DNA from: Niallia alba
Lineage (GTDB): Bacteria; Bacillota; Bacilli; Bacillales; Cytobacillaceae
Assembly (NCBI RefSeq): GCF_012933555.1
Contig: NZ_JABBPK010000001.1
Coordinates: 3,264,001 to 3,328,000 of the forward strand
Direction of reading: 5' to 3'
Length of the DNA stretch: 64,000 nucleotides
Under the pieces are notes generated by a model. It had not been told where the DNA came from. It was given only the letters and a program-made list of their open reading frames with translations, and searched no databases. A program made the position numbers and the translations under genes. Below are positions 25,785-35,129 of this stretch, piece after piece (positions within the stretch are counted from its first letter, which is position 1; every line of letters starts with the position of its first letter).

Positions 25785-25920
25785 AACTTCCATCAGTGGG
25801 GGTTTTCCTTCTGATGGTTTGTTAAACCAATCGGACCTTTACAGACAATTGATCTTCCACCTATCTTCCTCTTATTCTCATAAGCTTGAGGGGGAGTCTT
25901 ACTGTCCGTTAAGAGTGAAA
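25785..25920. repeat. CATCAGTG-family dispersed repeat, long copy
   Basis: Begins CCATCAGTGGGGGTTTTCC...CTGATGG and continues with a ~100-bp tail ending ATAAGCTT, then GTCTTACTGTCCGTTAAGAGTG. The tail is repeated near-identically at 42670-42768. It sits directly before dispersed repeat copy B. Confidence 0.75.
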
Positions 25921-26259
25921 TAAAAAGAGGCTGGGACATAAGTATTCCAGCCAAGGATAATTCCGAACAATTATACGAAGATGCTAATGAATGTTCCGTA
26001 TAATTGTTCGGGCTTTTATTTGTTTTTCAAAGGATGTTTCCATGAAGTTTGGTGCGATTCCCCGCAGCCGGAATACACTTCGCTTTCCATGGGGCTCGCG
26101 CTGAGCCGCTTCGGCCTGTGGCCTGCAGGGTCTCAGACTGTCTCGCTAATCCCATAGGAGCATTCCTGTGGGGGTAGTTTTAGGGGCTTGCATAAAAAAA
26201 GATACTCCTATATGATGCATGTATCAACGCCAATCAATACGCAGCAAGGAGAATCTACT

Positions 26260-27531
26260 ATGAATAATAAACGTAATCAAAAAATAAATCAAGTCACTAA
26301 TTCTACTCTTATCATTGGCATTGATATAGCAAAAAGAACGCATTATGCTTGTGCAGTGGATGATAGAGGACGGGAATTAAGTAAATCCTTCGCCGTCCAT
26401 CAGTCTAATCAAGGCTTTCAACAATTTTATATTCACTTACATCAATTGATGAAGAAACAGGGAAAGAAGGATCTTTTGATCGGTTTTGAACCTACAGGTC
26501 ATTATTGGATGAATCTCGCTGCATTTCTTGCCTCCAAAGGCATTCGTTACGTCATTGTGAATCCCTTACATGTAAAACGATCGAAGGAAATGGATGACAA
26601 TCTCCAAACAAAGAATGATAAGAAAGATGCGAGAGTTATTGCCAAATTAATCACAAACGGCTATTTTAGTTCTATTCGCAAGCTAGAAGGAATAGAAGCA
26701 GAACTTAGACAAGGATCTTCTATTCGGGGGAGTGTGAAGAAAGAAATAGCGAAAGTAAAAAACCAGATCATTCGATGGACAGACCGATATTTCCCTGAAT
26801 TTTATACTGCTTTTAAGGAGTTAGGAAAGAATGCTTGTGCGGTGTTAAAACAGACGCCTTTACCAGTAGACTTAGTAGGACGAGAGGTAGAAGAGTTGAT
26901 CACTTTCTATCGAGAGAAAGAACAGCTGGCCTATCCAGCAAGATCCAAAATAGCCAAATTAATAAAGGCGGCAGAACAATCCATCGGCTTAACAGAAGGC
27001 GTTGAAATGGCACGACTGGAAATTGTTATGTTGATACAAAAATATGAACTATATACAAATCAGTTAGAAACAGTGAATCAAGAATTAAAAGACATGGTGG
27101 AAGACCTAGCTGAATTTCACTATCTCTTATCGATTCCGGGTATTGGGGAAGAGACAGTGATTGATTTACTGTCAGAAGTAGGATCTCTAAAGAATTATCA
27201 ACATCCACGCCAACTCATAAAATTAGCGGGATTAACATTACGAGAAAATTCTTCTGGAAAGTATATTGGTCGAAAAAGTCTTTCAAAGCGAGGGAGAAGA
27301 AAACTACGATCGCTTCTCTATCGGGCAGTACTCCCTTTAATACGAAACAATAAGGTCTTTCACGATTTATATCAATATTATATTACCAGGACAAATAATC
27401 CACTAAAGAAAAAAGAAGCACTTGTTATACTCTGTAGTAAACTATTGAAAGTATTTCATGGGTTAAGTCACCAAGAAGTTTTGTTTGATGGAGAACGGAT
27501 GAGACAGGATATTTCCGTCTTCCCCGCCTAA
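26260..27531 (+). CDS. IS110-family transposase (recombinase)
   Basis: A 423-residue IS110-family recombinase, apparently intact. The N-terminal RuvC-like DEDD domain shows GIDIAKRTHYACAVDD (first Asp), FEPTGHYW (Glu) and NDKKDARV (two Asp). The C-terminal Tnp_20 domain has LSIPGIGEETVIDLLSEVG and the serine-containing SSGKYIGRKSLSKRGRR segment. IS110 enzymes are guided by a structured RNA made from the element's non-coding end. ATG 26260 follows AAGGAG eight bases upstream; a longer TTG-initiated frame from 26188 is unsupported. Confidence 0.95.
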   Translation: MNNKRNQKINQVTNSTLIIGIDIAKRTHYACAVDDRGRELSKSFAVHQSNQGFQQFYIHLHQLMKKQGKKDLLIGFEPTGHYWMNLAAFLASKGIRYVIVNPLHVKRSKEMDDNLQTKNDKKDARVIAKLITNGYFSSIRKLEGIEAELRQGSSIRGSVKKEIAKVKNQIIRWTDRYFPEFYTAFKELGKNACAVLKQTPLPVDLVGREVEELITFYREKEQLAYPARSKIAKLIKAAEQSIGLTEGVEMARLEIVMLIQKYELYTNQLETVNQELKDMVEDLAEFHYLLSIPGIGEETVIDLLSEVGSLKNYQHPRQLIKLAGLTLRENSSGKYIGRKSLSKRGRRKLRSLLYRAVLPLIRNNKVFHDLYQYYITRTNNPLKKKEALVILCSKLLKVFHGLSHQEVLFDGERMRQDISVFPA

Positions 27532-27539
27532 CATATCCA

Positions 27540-27905
27540 AGGTAGAGCTTAATGTAAAAAATAATTCACAAGATGACACAGTAGCTGGCTTATAAAAAGA
27601 CATATGACTTAGAGTCTATATAGGAGCAGGATGCCAGCCTCTACCTTATGATGAAACCAAACGAAGGAATGTAAGCGCGCGACGCTAAGAGACATGGGAG
27701 GGTACGTTCTCGTAAGAATAGTAGAGACCAAAGTGCATCAAATAATGTACCTTTGTCAATTAATCCCTATTGACTCTAGCGAAGCGTCTTCTTCATTCCC
27801 AGTTATTTTATAAAATGGGGAAAACCACCTGTGATAAGTCTGAAATAAGTTAAAAAAAATTTTTTATTTCACCAATAATCTACTACAAACGTTGGTATAT
27901 CAACT
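27540..27905 (+). ncRNA. Candidate bridge/seek RNA region of the IS110 element
   Basis: The 3' non-coding end of the element, where IS1111-type elements encode the RNA that pairs with target and donor. It contains short matches to the junctions: ATAGGAGCA (27620-27628) equals the left target junction, ACGAAG (27661-27666) complements the right target, and AGGAATG (27665-27671) complements the element's left end (CATTCCT). No RNA fold was computed and the matches are short, so this is a hypothesis. Confidence 0.4.
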
Positions 27906-28066
27906 TTTCCGGAGGGAGTCTTCGTGTATTCCGGCTGCTCTGTTTTTCCAACTAATTATATTTCCTCTTGTAAAAAGTATGCGAAAGCAGCCGCTATTTA
28001 CTAGCTATATTAGAAATTGTTCGTCTTTACAGAGTATCTATTTAGTTATGTCCCATCCTCTTTAGA

Positions 28067-28108
28067 CTGGAAACAAACTTAAGTTAAAGGTTTGTCTCCA
28101 GTTTTTTA
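28067..28108. terminator. Hairpin downstream of phoU
   Basis: CTGGAAACAAAC pairs with GTTTGTCTCCAG; a T run follows on the + strand. For the phoU transcript (minus strand) the hairpin is 43 bases beyond the stop, but the T run is poor, and repeat copy B begins seven bases further on, so it may have been altered by the insertion. Confidence 0.7.
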
Positions 28109-28143
28109 TATTGGCGTTTTAATCATTTTTTAAATTTTGCCAT

Positions 28144-28797
28144 TTACCAATCATATTGTCTACCTTTTACTAAATAAAAGATATTTTCAGCAATATTAGT
28201 AGTGTGGTCTGCTGCTCTTTCTAAGTAGCGACATACAAACGTCAGCTGTGAGATTTGATGCAAATATTCAGGTTTATTTTTACTGATTTCGAATAACTCA
28301 ATAAACGCTTGTTTGTTCAAACCATCTACTTCATCATCCATCTCAGCAATTTTCCGTGCTAATTTTGTATCTTCCTTATTATATGCATCTAGCGATAAAC
28401 GCAGCATTTCATTCGTAATTTCCAGCATCTTTTTTACGTGAACCATCGGTTTTACTAATTCTTGATTGCCTATTCTTATAGTAGCTTTTGCAATATTTAC
28501 GGCAAAATCGGCGATTCTTTCAATATCTGTTGCAATCTTTATTCCAACAATAATCCGTCTCAGATCAATCGCTACAGGGGCCTGTTTCGCAATTAGAAGT
28601 ATAGCAAAATCATTTATTTCTTCATACAATCTATCTGCCTCTGCATCATCATCAATAATTTCTAATGCCATTTCTATGTTTTGTGTTTCAAGTGCTTCTA
28701 AAGATCTTTGTAAAGCTTGAATAGAAAATTCTCCAAGCTCTGTTAATTTTCCTTGTAGTTCCTTAAGACCTGCTTCAAATTTCTCTCTAACTGGCAT
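28144..28797 (-). CDS. phoU: Phosphate regulator PhoU
   Basis: A 217-residue all-helical protein with the two PhoU repeats (LGEFSIQALQRSLEALE... and ...MLRLSLDAYNKEDTKLA), each with the metal-binding E/DxxxD-type motif (MDDEVDGL). It modulates Pst transport and phosphate signalling at the membrane. It is the last gene of the pst operon, 37 bases after pstB. GGAGACTTAT lies before ATG 28797. B. subtilis itself lacks phoU in its pst operon and carries two pstB copies; here there is one pstB plus phoU. Confidence 0.95.
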   Translation of the reverse strand: MPVREKFEAGLKELQGKLTELGEFSIQALQRSLEALETQNIEMALEIIDDDAEADRLYEEINDFAILLIAKQAPVAIDLRRIIVGIKIATDIERIADFAVNIAKATIRIGNQELVKPMVHVKKMLEITNEMLRLSLDAYNKEDTKLARKIAEMDDEVDGLNKQAFIELFEISKNKPEYLHQISQLTFVCRYLERAADHTTNIAENIFYLVKGRQYDW

Positions 28798-28834
28798 GGT
28801 ATAAGTCTCCTTTTTGGGATTTCAGCTATAATAA

Positions 28835-29653
28835 TTATCCAAATCTACCTGTAATATAATCTTCTGTTCTTTTATCTTTTGGGTTAGAGAATATTTTATC
28901 TGTTACATCAAACTCTACTACTTCTCCATTTAAGAAGAAAGCTGTTTTATCAGAGATACGTGCCGCTTGCTGCATATTATGTGTAACAATAATAATGCTG
29001 TAATTTTCCTTTAATTCTTGAACAAGTTCCTCTACTTTTAAAGTAGAAATCGGATCGAGAGCAGATGTTGGCTCATCCATTAGAATCACATCTGGTTCAA
29101 TAGCTAGGCAGCGAGCAATACAAAGACGCTGCTGTTGTCCACCAGAAAGTCCATATGCATTTTGGTTTAACCTATCTTTTACTTCATCCCAAATTGCCGC
29201 ACCTCTTAAACTTTTCTCTACTATTTCATTTAAAATTTTCTTATCGCGAATACCATGAATTTTCGGTCCATATGCAACATTTTCATAAATTGACTTTGGA
29301 AATGGGTTTGGTTTTTGAAAGACCATTCCTACTTTTGTTCTTAATTCTTCCACCCCGTAATCTTTGTCAAAAATATTACGACCGCGATAGTTAATTTCCC
29401 CTGATGTTTTCACTCCAGGCACTAATTCGATCATACGATTTAATGTTTTTATATAAGTTGATTTCCCGCAGCCTGACGGACCAATTATGGATGTTACCTC
29501 ATTTTCCATAATATCTAAATCAATATTTTTCAATGCATGATTATCCCCATACCATAAATTAAGCTGATTTGTTTTATAAACAGAATTTTTTGTGTTAACA
29601 TCTGTTGTGCTTTCTACTGCTTTTTTCACTTTGTCTACAAAAACTGTGCTCAT
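28835..29653 (-). CDS. pstB: Phosphate ABC transporter ATPase PstB
   Basis: A 272-residue ABC ATPase that powers high-affinity phosphate uptake. Walker [10 protein letters not shown], signature [16 protein letters not shown], Walker [14 protein letters not shown] and the switch His in VTHNMQQA are all present. The N-terminal 25 residues are longer than usual. GGGGGAAC lies before ATG 29653, which is 20 bases after pstA ends. Part of the pstS-C-A-B-phoU operon. Confidence 0.96.
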   Translation of the reverse strand: MSTVFVDKVKKAVESTTDVNTKNSVYKTNQLNLWYGDNHALKNIDLDIMENEVTSIIGPSGCGKSTYIKTLNRMIELVPGVKTSGEINYRGRNIFDKDYGVEELRTKVGMVFQKPNPFPKSIYENVAYGPKIHGIRDKKILNEIVEKSLRGAAIWDEVKDRLNQNAYGLSGGQQQRLCIARCLAIEPDVILMDEPTSALDPISTLKVEELVQELKENYSIIIVTHNMQQAARISDKTAFFLNGEVVEFDVTDKIFSNPKDKRTEDYITGRFG

Positions 29654-29673
29654 TTGAAGTTCCCCCTGTACGT

Positions 29674-30552
29674 TTAATAACGTTTTTGAAATTTATTTCT
29701 GATAAATACTGCAATAGAATTCATTAAAATTAATAACACTAATAGAACGATAATCCCTGCGGCTGCAAGATTCTGGAATTCTTCCTGTGGTCTTCCTGTC
29801 CAGTTATATATTTGCATCGGCAATACAGTGAACATATCAAAGACTGTTCTAGGCAAGAATGCTAGGAATAAAGGTAGCCCTAATACTACTAAAGGGGCCG
29901 TTTCCCCGATTGCACGTGATAGTGCTAGTATTCCTCCCGTTAAAATACCAGGAATAGCTGCAGGCATTACTACTCTTACAATCGTCTGCCATTTTGTTGC
30001 TCCCATCCCCAATGATGCTTCTCTCAATTCATTTGGCACCGCACGAATTGCTTCTTGTGCTGCTACAATAATGATTGGTAGAACTAACAAACTCATTGTT
30101 AATCCAGCTGCTAGGACACTTGTTCCAAGTGATAATGCACGAACAAACAAAGTTAATCCAAGTAAACCAAAGACAATGGATGGTACTCCAGCAAGGTTTG
30201 ATATATTAATTTGGATGAAATTTGTAAACTTATTTTTACTTGCATATTCTTCAAGATAAATAGCTGTACCAACTCCAACAAGTAGAGCAACTGGTGCAAC
30301 TACCCCCATTAGCCATACTGTTCCTATTAATGCAGTATATACTCCAGCATTTTCTGGTTTTCGAGAAGGTAAGCTTGTTAAAAACTGAAAATCTAAATAG
30401 CCAATTCCTTGAGTCAATACTCGATAAAAAAGAACACCGAGAACAACTAAACCAAATAAAGTTGCACTAAAAAATAAAGCTCTCATTATGACATTTTTCA
30501 ATAATCTCGGTTTCATTTTCTTTATGACATCAGAATGATTTATTAACTTCAT
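29674..30552 (-). CDS. pstA: Phosphate ABC transporter permease PstA
   Basis: About 292 residues with six membrane segments and the permease coupling loop [23 protein letters not shown]. Pairs with PstC to form the membrane channel for phosphate. I chose ATG 30552, preceded by GAGGAATATTA, one base after the pstC stop codon; the frame continues upstream inside pstC but has no start signal there. Confidence 0.95.
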   Translation of the reverse strand: MKLINHSDVIKKMKPRLLKNVIMRALFFSATLFGLVVLGVLFYRVLTQGIGYLDFQFLTSLPSRKPENAGVYTALIGTVWLMGVVAPVALLVGVGTAIYLEEYASKNKFTNFIQINISNLAGVPSIVFGLLGLTLFVRALSLGTSVLAAGLTMSLLVLPIIIVAAQEAIRAVPNELREASLGMGATKWQTIVRVVMPAAIPGILTGGILALSRAIGETAPLVVLGLPLFLAFLPRTVFDMFTVLPMQIYNWTGRPQEEFQNLAAAGIIVLLVLLILMNSIAVFIRNKFQKRY

Positions 30553-30553
30553 C

Positions 30554-31504
30554 TTAATATTCCTCCCTAAAGCGACGAGAAATGTATTGGGCAAGCAAGT
30601 TCATTAAGAAGGTAAATAAGAACAACGTAAATCCAACTGCGTAAATACTGTAGTAAATAGTTGTACCATATCCTGCATCTCCTTGACTAACTTGAACAAT
30701 ATAAGCTGTCATCGTTTGAATAGATTCTGTTACGTTAAAGCTGAGCTTAGGTGTACTTCCCCCTGCGACTGCCACAATCATCGTTTCTCCAATTGCTCTT
30801 GATAAAGCTAAAACAATAGAAGAAACAATCCCGGAAACAGCTGCTGGTAAGACTACCTTGATTGCAACTTCAAACTTAGTAGAACCCATCGCTAGAGCCC
30901 CTTCGCGCATTGCCCTTGGAACGGCACTCATTGCATCTTCTGATAAAGAAGCAATCATTGGTGTAATCATAATTCCGATTACTATTCCTGGACTTAACGC
31001 GTTAAACATTTCTAAAGAAGGAATCATCGATCGAAGCAACGGTGTTACAAATGTTAAAGCAAAAAAACCGTAGACAATCGTTGGGATACCTGCAAGAACT
31101 TCTAAAATTGGTTTAATAATTCTTCTTGTTTTATCACTCGCGTATTCACTTAAAAAAATGGCAGATGCTAACCCTATTGGCACAGCAACAATTCCTGCAA
31201 TAATCGTTACTTTTAATGTTCCAGACACAAGTGGCATAATTCCAAATGAACCTGGGTCAGAAAATGGATACCACGATTTACTCGTTATAAATTCTTTTAT
31301 ATTTACTCTTTCAAAAAAAGTAAATGTTTCAATGATTAATGTAAATAGAATACCTAGTGTTGTTAAAACAGATAAAATAGCTGTAATCAATAATACCTTG
31401 GGCATTATTTTTTCTAGCACCCTACTGATATTGTTTTTTTGCTTTCTTTCTGCGATTAACTCTTGCACAGATGGTGTGTTTGCTTTAACTTCCTGCTTAA
31501 TCAT
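30554..31504 (-). CDS. pstC: Phosphate ABC transporter permease PstC
   Basis: About 316 residues, six membrane segments, with the coupling motif EDAMSAVPRAMREGALAMGS. N-terminal cytoplasmic part is basic. ATG 31504 has AAGGGGGGC ahead; the frame opens 30 bases earlier without a site. Second gene of the operon, 68 bases downstream of pstS. The proteins are typical in length. Confidence 0.95.
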   Translation of the reverse strand: MIKQEVKANTPSVQELIAERKQKNNISRVLEKIMPKVLLITAILSVLTTLGILFTLIIETFTFFERVNIKEFITSKSWYPFSDPGSFGIMPLVSGTLKVTIIAGIVAVPIGLASAIFLSEYASDKTRRIIKPILEVLAGIPTIVYGFFALTFVTPLLRSMIPSLEMFNALSPGIVIGIMITPMIASLSEDAMSAVPRAMREGALAMGSTKFEVAIKVVLPAAVSGIVSSIVLALSRAIGETMIVAVAGGSTPKLSFNVTESIQTMTAYIVQVSQGDAGYGTTIYYSIYAVGFTLFLFTFLMNLLAQYISRRFREEY

Positions 31505-31572
31505 GCTTTTAGCCCCCCTTAATCCAAACAGCAAGATGGAAAGCCAAGTACAAAGCTTTCCATCAAAACTTA

Positions 31573-32541
31573 TTACTTAAGTCCTTTAATTAATTCTAAA
31601 TCTTTTTCATATTCTTCTTCTGGCAATTTTACATAGCCTACTTCTTCTGATAGATCTGCAGCATTTTCAATCATAAATTCAGCGAAATCAGCTACTTCTG
31701 CTTTTTTCATCGATTCATTTTTTACATATGTGAACAATGGTCTTGATAATGGAGCATATTCTCCGCTTTCAACTGTTTCATTTGTTGGTTCAACTGGGCC
31801 GTTACCACCATCAATTGGCACGACTTTTAACTTATCTTTATTTTCTGCATAATAAGCATATCCAAAGTATCCAATAGCGTTTTTATCACCTGTTACACCT
31901 TGTACTAAAATATTATCGTCTTCTGATAAAGTCGCCGCTTTTGCAATTGGTTGATCTTCTAAAATCACTTCATCGAAATAATCGAATGTTCCAGAATCAG
32001 TTCCTGGAGAATAGTATTTAATTTCTTCTTCTGGCCATCCTTCACGAATGTCAGACCATTTTTTTGCTGTACCATCTTCAAGCCAAATTTTCTTTAACTC
32101 GTCTATTGTTAAATGGTCAACCCAAGTATTATCTTTATTCACAACAACGGAAAGTCCGTCATATGCTAATCTTAATTCAGTAAAGTCAATTCCTTTTGAC
32201 TCTAGCTCTGTTTTTTCTTCATCCTTAATTGGACGGGATGCATTACTGAAATCTGTTTCACCTGCGATAAATGCTTTAAATCCTCCACCTGTACCAGATG
32301 ATGCAACAGAAACTTTTACATTTGGTTGCTCTGCTTGATACTCTTCAACGATTGCTTCCATAATTGGATATACAGTTGATGATCCGTCTAATTTGATTTG
32401 GCCCGATAATTGTTCAGTTCCATTATCCTTTGATGAATCGGATGAATTTGACGGACTAGCATCGTTATTTCCACCACACGCTGCTAATGCTAACATTGTT
32501 CCAATCGTTGCTGTCAATCCTACTGTTTTAAAGCTCTTCAT
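31573..32541 (-). CDS. pstS: Phosphate-binding lipoprotein PstS
   Basis: A 322-residue substrate-binding lipoprotein. Signal peptide with lipobox LAAC (Cys22), a Ser/Asp-rich linker, then the phosphate-binding motifs LDGSSTVYPIME and SGTGGGFKAF, as well as SPGTDSGTFDYF. It captures phosphate outside the membrane and delivers it to PstCA. First gene of the operon, directly behind an array of PhoP boxes, so it is expected to be induced by phosphate starvation. TTAGGGGG precedes the ATG. Confidence 0.96.
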   Translation of the reverse strand: MKSFKTVGLTATIGTMLALAACGGNNDASPSNSSDSSKDNGTEQLSGQIKLDGSSTVYPIMEAIVEEYQAEQPNVKVSVASSGTGGGFKAFIAGETDFSNASRPIKDEEKTELESKGIDFTELRLAYDGLSVVVNKDNTWVDHLTIDELKKIWLEDGTAKKWSDIREGWPEEEIKYYSPGTDSGTFDYFDEVILEDQPIAKAATLSEDDNILVQGVTGDKNAIGYFGYAYYAENKDKLKVVPIDGGNGPVEPTNETVESGEYAPLSRPLFTYVKNESMKKAEVADFAEFMIENAADLSEEVGYVKLPEEEYEKDLELIKGLK

Positions 32542-32601
32542 TTTTCTCTTTACCCCCTAAGGATGGTTGTTTTGTTTTACAAGTTAACTATAAGTCTTTA
32601 G

Positions 32602-32650
32602 TATTAACTTGGTTTTAACTGTTTGTAAATCAATGTTAACAGAATGTAAA
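32602..32650 (-). promoter_or_regulatory. PhoP box array upstream of pstS
   Basis: On the minus strand five hexamers resembling TT(A/T)ACA occur at about 11-base steps: TTTACA, TTAACA, TTTACA, TTAAAA, TTAATA (steps 11, 10, 11, 11). This is the layout bound by the response regulator PhoP in Bacillus. It lies 61-109 bases upstream of the pstS start codon. Confidence 0.85.
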
Positions 32651-32710
32651 AGTAGGGGTTTTTCGAACTATTTTTGTTAATGACTAGAATGTTTCTACCT
32701 TTAGGTAATA

Positions 32711-32759
32711 ATAATAAAAAAAGGACGAAACTAGTTTTGGCTAGTTTCGTCCTTTTTTA
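32711..32759. terminator. Terminator of the first PBP gene
   Basis: AAAAAAAGGACGAAACTAG and CTAGTTTCGTCCTTTTTT form a strong hairpin with A and T tracts; it follows the PBP stop codon at 32761 on the minus strand and also insulates pstS. Confidence 0.93.
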
Positions 32760-32760
32760 T

Positions 32761-34866
32761 TTACTCTTTTTCTTCTTTACTATCTTCTTTTTCTCTTTCT
32801 TTTTTCAAGTCGAAATACGCATCCAATACACGTTCTCCGATTTTCTTATTAGCCCCATTATCGACACTTCCTTGATATGCCCATGGAACCATTACAGCCA
32901 TTGCTACTTCTGGGTTATCTGAAGGAGCATAGCTAATTAAGCTTAAGTTCATGACTTGAGGTGGTTCTTTTCCATAATCACTTCTAGATGGACCATCATA
33001 AAATGCTTCTGCTGTACCTGTTTTAGCCGCTGGAGAATAATCTTTTCCACCTAAATTAGAATAAGCAGTACCTTTTGGAGTTTGTGCTACCATTTTAAAT
33101 CCTTGCTGTACTCTTTCAATCCATTCAGGTTTCACATCGACCTTATTTAATACTTTAGGTTTAATTGTCTCTATGATTGGACCGAGCGTACTATCATCTG
33201 CAACTGGTTCGCGAATTTCTTTGACAATATGTGGTTCCATTCGTTTTCCGCCATTAGCGATGGTTGACACATATTGTGCAAGCTGCATATTGGAATACGT
33301 ATCATATTGTCCGATGGATAAATCCAGTAAGAAACCTGGCAGTGTATCTTGTCCTTTAAACCCAACTTGTTCATTAGGCAAATCAATTCCCGTGCGAATT
33401 CCTAATCCATACTGAGCAAATTCATTTCTCACTAAGGAAAAGTCATCAAGTGAGACAGATAATGGTTTACCATATACATAGTTAGCGCCAGCCATCTTCA
33501 TCACCGTTCTGAACATATAAACATTGGATGAGCGTTGTAAAGCAGTAAGATCGCTAATTGGTCCCATTGTTGTCCAAGACTTTTTGATAGTATTTCCAAT
33601 TTTTACAGGTGTATCATTCCAGACTGTTCCTGGTGAAATTGCTCCTGTTTTATACCCAGTTAATACAGTAGCACCTTTTACAACAGAACCTACGTTATAA
33701 GTGGTAGTAATATTACCGAGTGCATCATCTTGAACTTCCAATTTTCCCGTTTCGTCATCTCTTACTAGCCGCTTTCCAGCCATGGAGAGAACATCTCCTG
33801 TGTTTGGATTCATAAGAACGACATAAGCTCGATCAAGCAATTTCGTGCCAGCAAACGTTTTTGCTTTTTTCAATTCTTCCTCGATGATTTTTTCAACTTC
33901 TAATTGAAGCTCCATATCAATGGAGAGGATTAAATCATTGCCTCTTTTTCCTTCTGTGATGACCTCGGTACTAACAATATTGCCTTTTTTATCTGTTTTA
34001 TTGCGGACTTTCTCTTTTTGACCTTTTAAAACATCCTCGTATTGTAACTCTAAGTAACTTGTTCCAACTCGATCATTTCGACTGTATCCTCTTGAAACAT
34101 AATAATCTAATTTCTCTGCAGGAAGACCCTTTTCTGCGGAACTCACATTACCTAAGACAGATTTTAAGGTATCCCCAAATGCATAGGATCTTTCCCAGTC
34201 TGTTGTTGTATCTACACCGGGCAATGATTCTAAATTCTCACTTACTACTGCAAATTCTTCGTCACTTACCTCTTTATTTTTGACCATTTGTGGAGTTAGT
34301 TTATATCCACTAATGAACTCACGATAAATAGCTAATACTTCCAGATCATGATTAGTGAGTGTCTTAAGATCCTCTTCTGAAATACGATCAAGCTGTAATT
34401 GATATACTTGTTTATTGTATTCATCCTTATCCGGGTACTTCTCAGCTAAAGCCTCTTTTTCCTTTTCCGAAACTTTCTGATTAGCCTTTTCTTCATTTTT
34501 TATAATCCAATAATCCTTTTTCTCCCGCTCTGTTACCTTTTTCGTATCTTTTATAATATACTTTGAAAGCAATTCAGCAGTTTCGAGCATTTCTTCTTGC
34601 TTAACACCAGAATTGGTATAAGTAATTGCTTTTTGTGCAACATTATCTACTATTACTTTTCCAGTTGCATCATACATTTTCCCACGTGGCACAGAGGTAT
34701 TTACTGTAACATCTTCTGTTTTCTCTAATTCTCTTTTATAATCCTCTCCATAAACAATCTGCACAAAACCTAGACGCAGAATCAATGCTGAGAACAGTAA
34801 AAAAACAAAAAAGAAAATAATATTAAGACGTACAGGTATCGTTTTTTTCTTTTTCTTTTTTCCCAA
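32761..34866 (-). CDS. Class B penicillin-binding protein, PBP2A-like (paralogue 1)
   Basis: A 701-residue monofunctional transpeptidase: short Lys-rich cytoplasmic start, one membrane helix (LNIIFFFVFLLFSALILRLG), PBP dimer domain (VPRGKMYDATGKVI), then a transpeptidase domain with SxxK as SVVK (NVGSVVKGATVL), SxN as SSN (RSSNVYMF) and KTG in AAKTGTAEAF. It cross-links peptidoglycan outside the membrane and matches B. subtilis PbpA, needed for rod-shaped outgrowth of spores. The frame starts at TTG 34866, with GGAAAGTG ten bases upstream. It lies in tandem with a close paralogue upstream. Confidence 0.9.
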   Translation of the reverse strand: MGKKKKKKTIPVRLNIIFFFVFLLFSALILRLGFVQIVYGEDYKRELEKTEDVTVNTSVPRGKMYDATGKVIVDNVAQKAITYTNSGVKQEEMLETAELLSKYIIKDTKKVTEREKKDYWIIKNEEKANQKVSEKEKEALAEKYPDKDEYNKQVYQLQLDRISEEDLKTLTNHDLEVLAIYREFISGYKLTPQMVKNKEVSDEEFAVVSENLESLPGVDTTTDWERSYAFGDTLKSVLGNVSSAEKGLPAEKLDYYVSRGYSRNDRVGTSYLELQYEDVLKGQKEKVRNKTDKKGNIVSTEVITEGKRGNDLILSIDMELQLEVEKIIEEELKKAKTFAGTKLLDRAYVVLMNPNTGDVLSMAGKRLVRDDETGKLEVQDDALGNITTTYNVGSVVKGATVLTGYKTGAISPGTVWNDTPVKIGNTIKKSWTTMGPISDLTALQRSSNVYMFRTVMKMAGANYVYGKPLSVSLDDFSLVRNEFAQYGLGIRTGIDLPNEQVGFKGQDTLPGFLLDLSIGQYDTYSNMQLAQYVSTIANGGKRMEPHIVKEIREPVADDSTLGPIIETIKPKVLNKVDVKPEWIERVQQGFKMVAQTPKGTAYSNLGGKDYSPAAKTGTAEAFYDGPSRSDYGKEPPQVMNLSLISYAPSDNPEVAMAVMVPWAYQGSVDNGANKKIGERVLDAYFDLKKEREKEDSKEEKE

Positions 34867-35129
34867 CGTTTAATCACACTTTCCTTAAATATTCTTTTTC
34901 TATTGTAATAGAAAACAGTAGATTATTCTATTAATAACTAATTGGAATAATCTTCTAAGATTGTTTAGCACTTGAAATCAGCTTTTTCTTTCTATGTTAT
35001 TCATTAATATGGGAGAAAAAATCCCTATATATCCACGTTTCTTTTATCCAAAATACACCAAAAACACTATCTATAAAGGCAGACATTATGAGCCCTATAG
35101 ATAGTGTTTTATTGGAAGAGTCTATTAAT
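34867..35129. other. Intergenic region between tandem PBP genes
   Basis: About 260 AT-rich bases containing the terminator of the upstream PBP gene near 35061 and presumably a promoter for paralogue 1. Nothing else recognisable. Confidence 0.5.
35061..35112 (-). terminator. Terminator of the second PBP gene
   Basis: AAAACACTATCTATA and TATAGATAGTGTTTT form a 15-bp inverted repeat followed by T residues, 18 bases after the stop of the PBP gene on the minus strand. Confidence 0.85.

Larger units (their letters stand above)
26161..27915 (+). mobile_element. IS110-family insertion sequence (IS1111-like layout)
   Basis: About 1755 bp inserted in repeat copy B. The edges are defined by comparison with copy A: the left flank ends ...CCCATAGGAG and the right flank resumes GAGTCTTCGTGTATTCC, so GAG is shared by both junctions and the exact ends are uncertain by a few bases. 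No clear terminal inverted repeats or target duplication, as expected for IS110. About 100 bp precede the transposase and about 380 bp of non-coding sequence follow, the arrangement of the IS1111 subgroup. Confidence 0.85.
25927..28060. repeat. Dispersed ~380-bp repeat, copy B, interrupted by an IS110 element
   Basis: Left part 25927-26160 starts GAGGCTGGGACATAAGT; right part about 27916-28060 ends TTATGTCCCATCCTC. Joined, they reproduce copy A almost base for base (for example GTGTATTCCGGCTGCTCT and GTAAAAAGTATGCGAAAGC). The stem at 25963-26011 is perfect (CCGAACAATTATACG with its complement). Confidence 0.88.

Noticed and set aside
26188-26259. N-terminal extension of the IS110 transposase from TTG 26188
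   Set aside because: No ribosome binding site; the ATG at 26260 has a good AAGGAG and gives the usual IS110 start.
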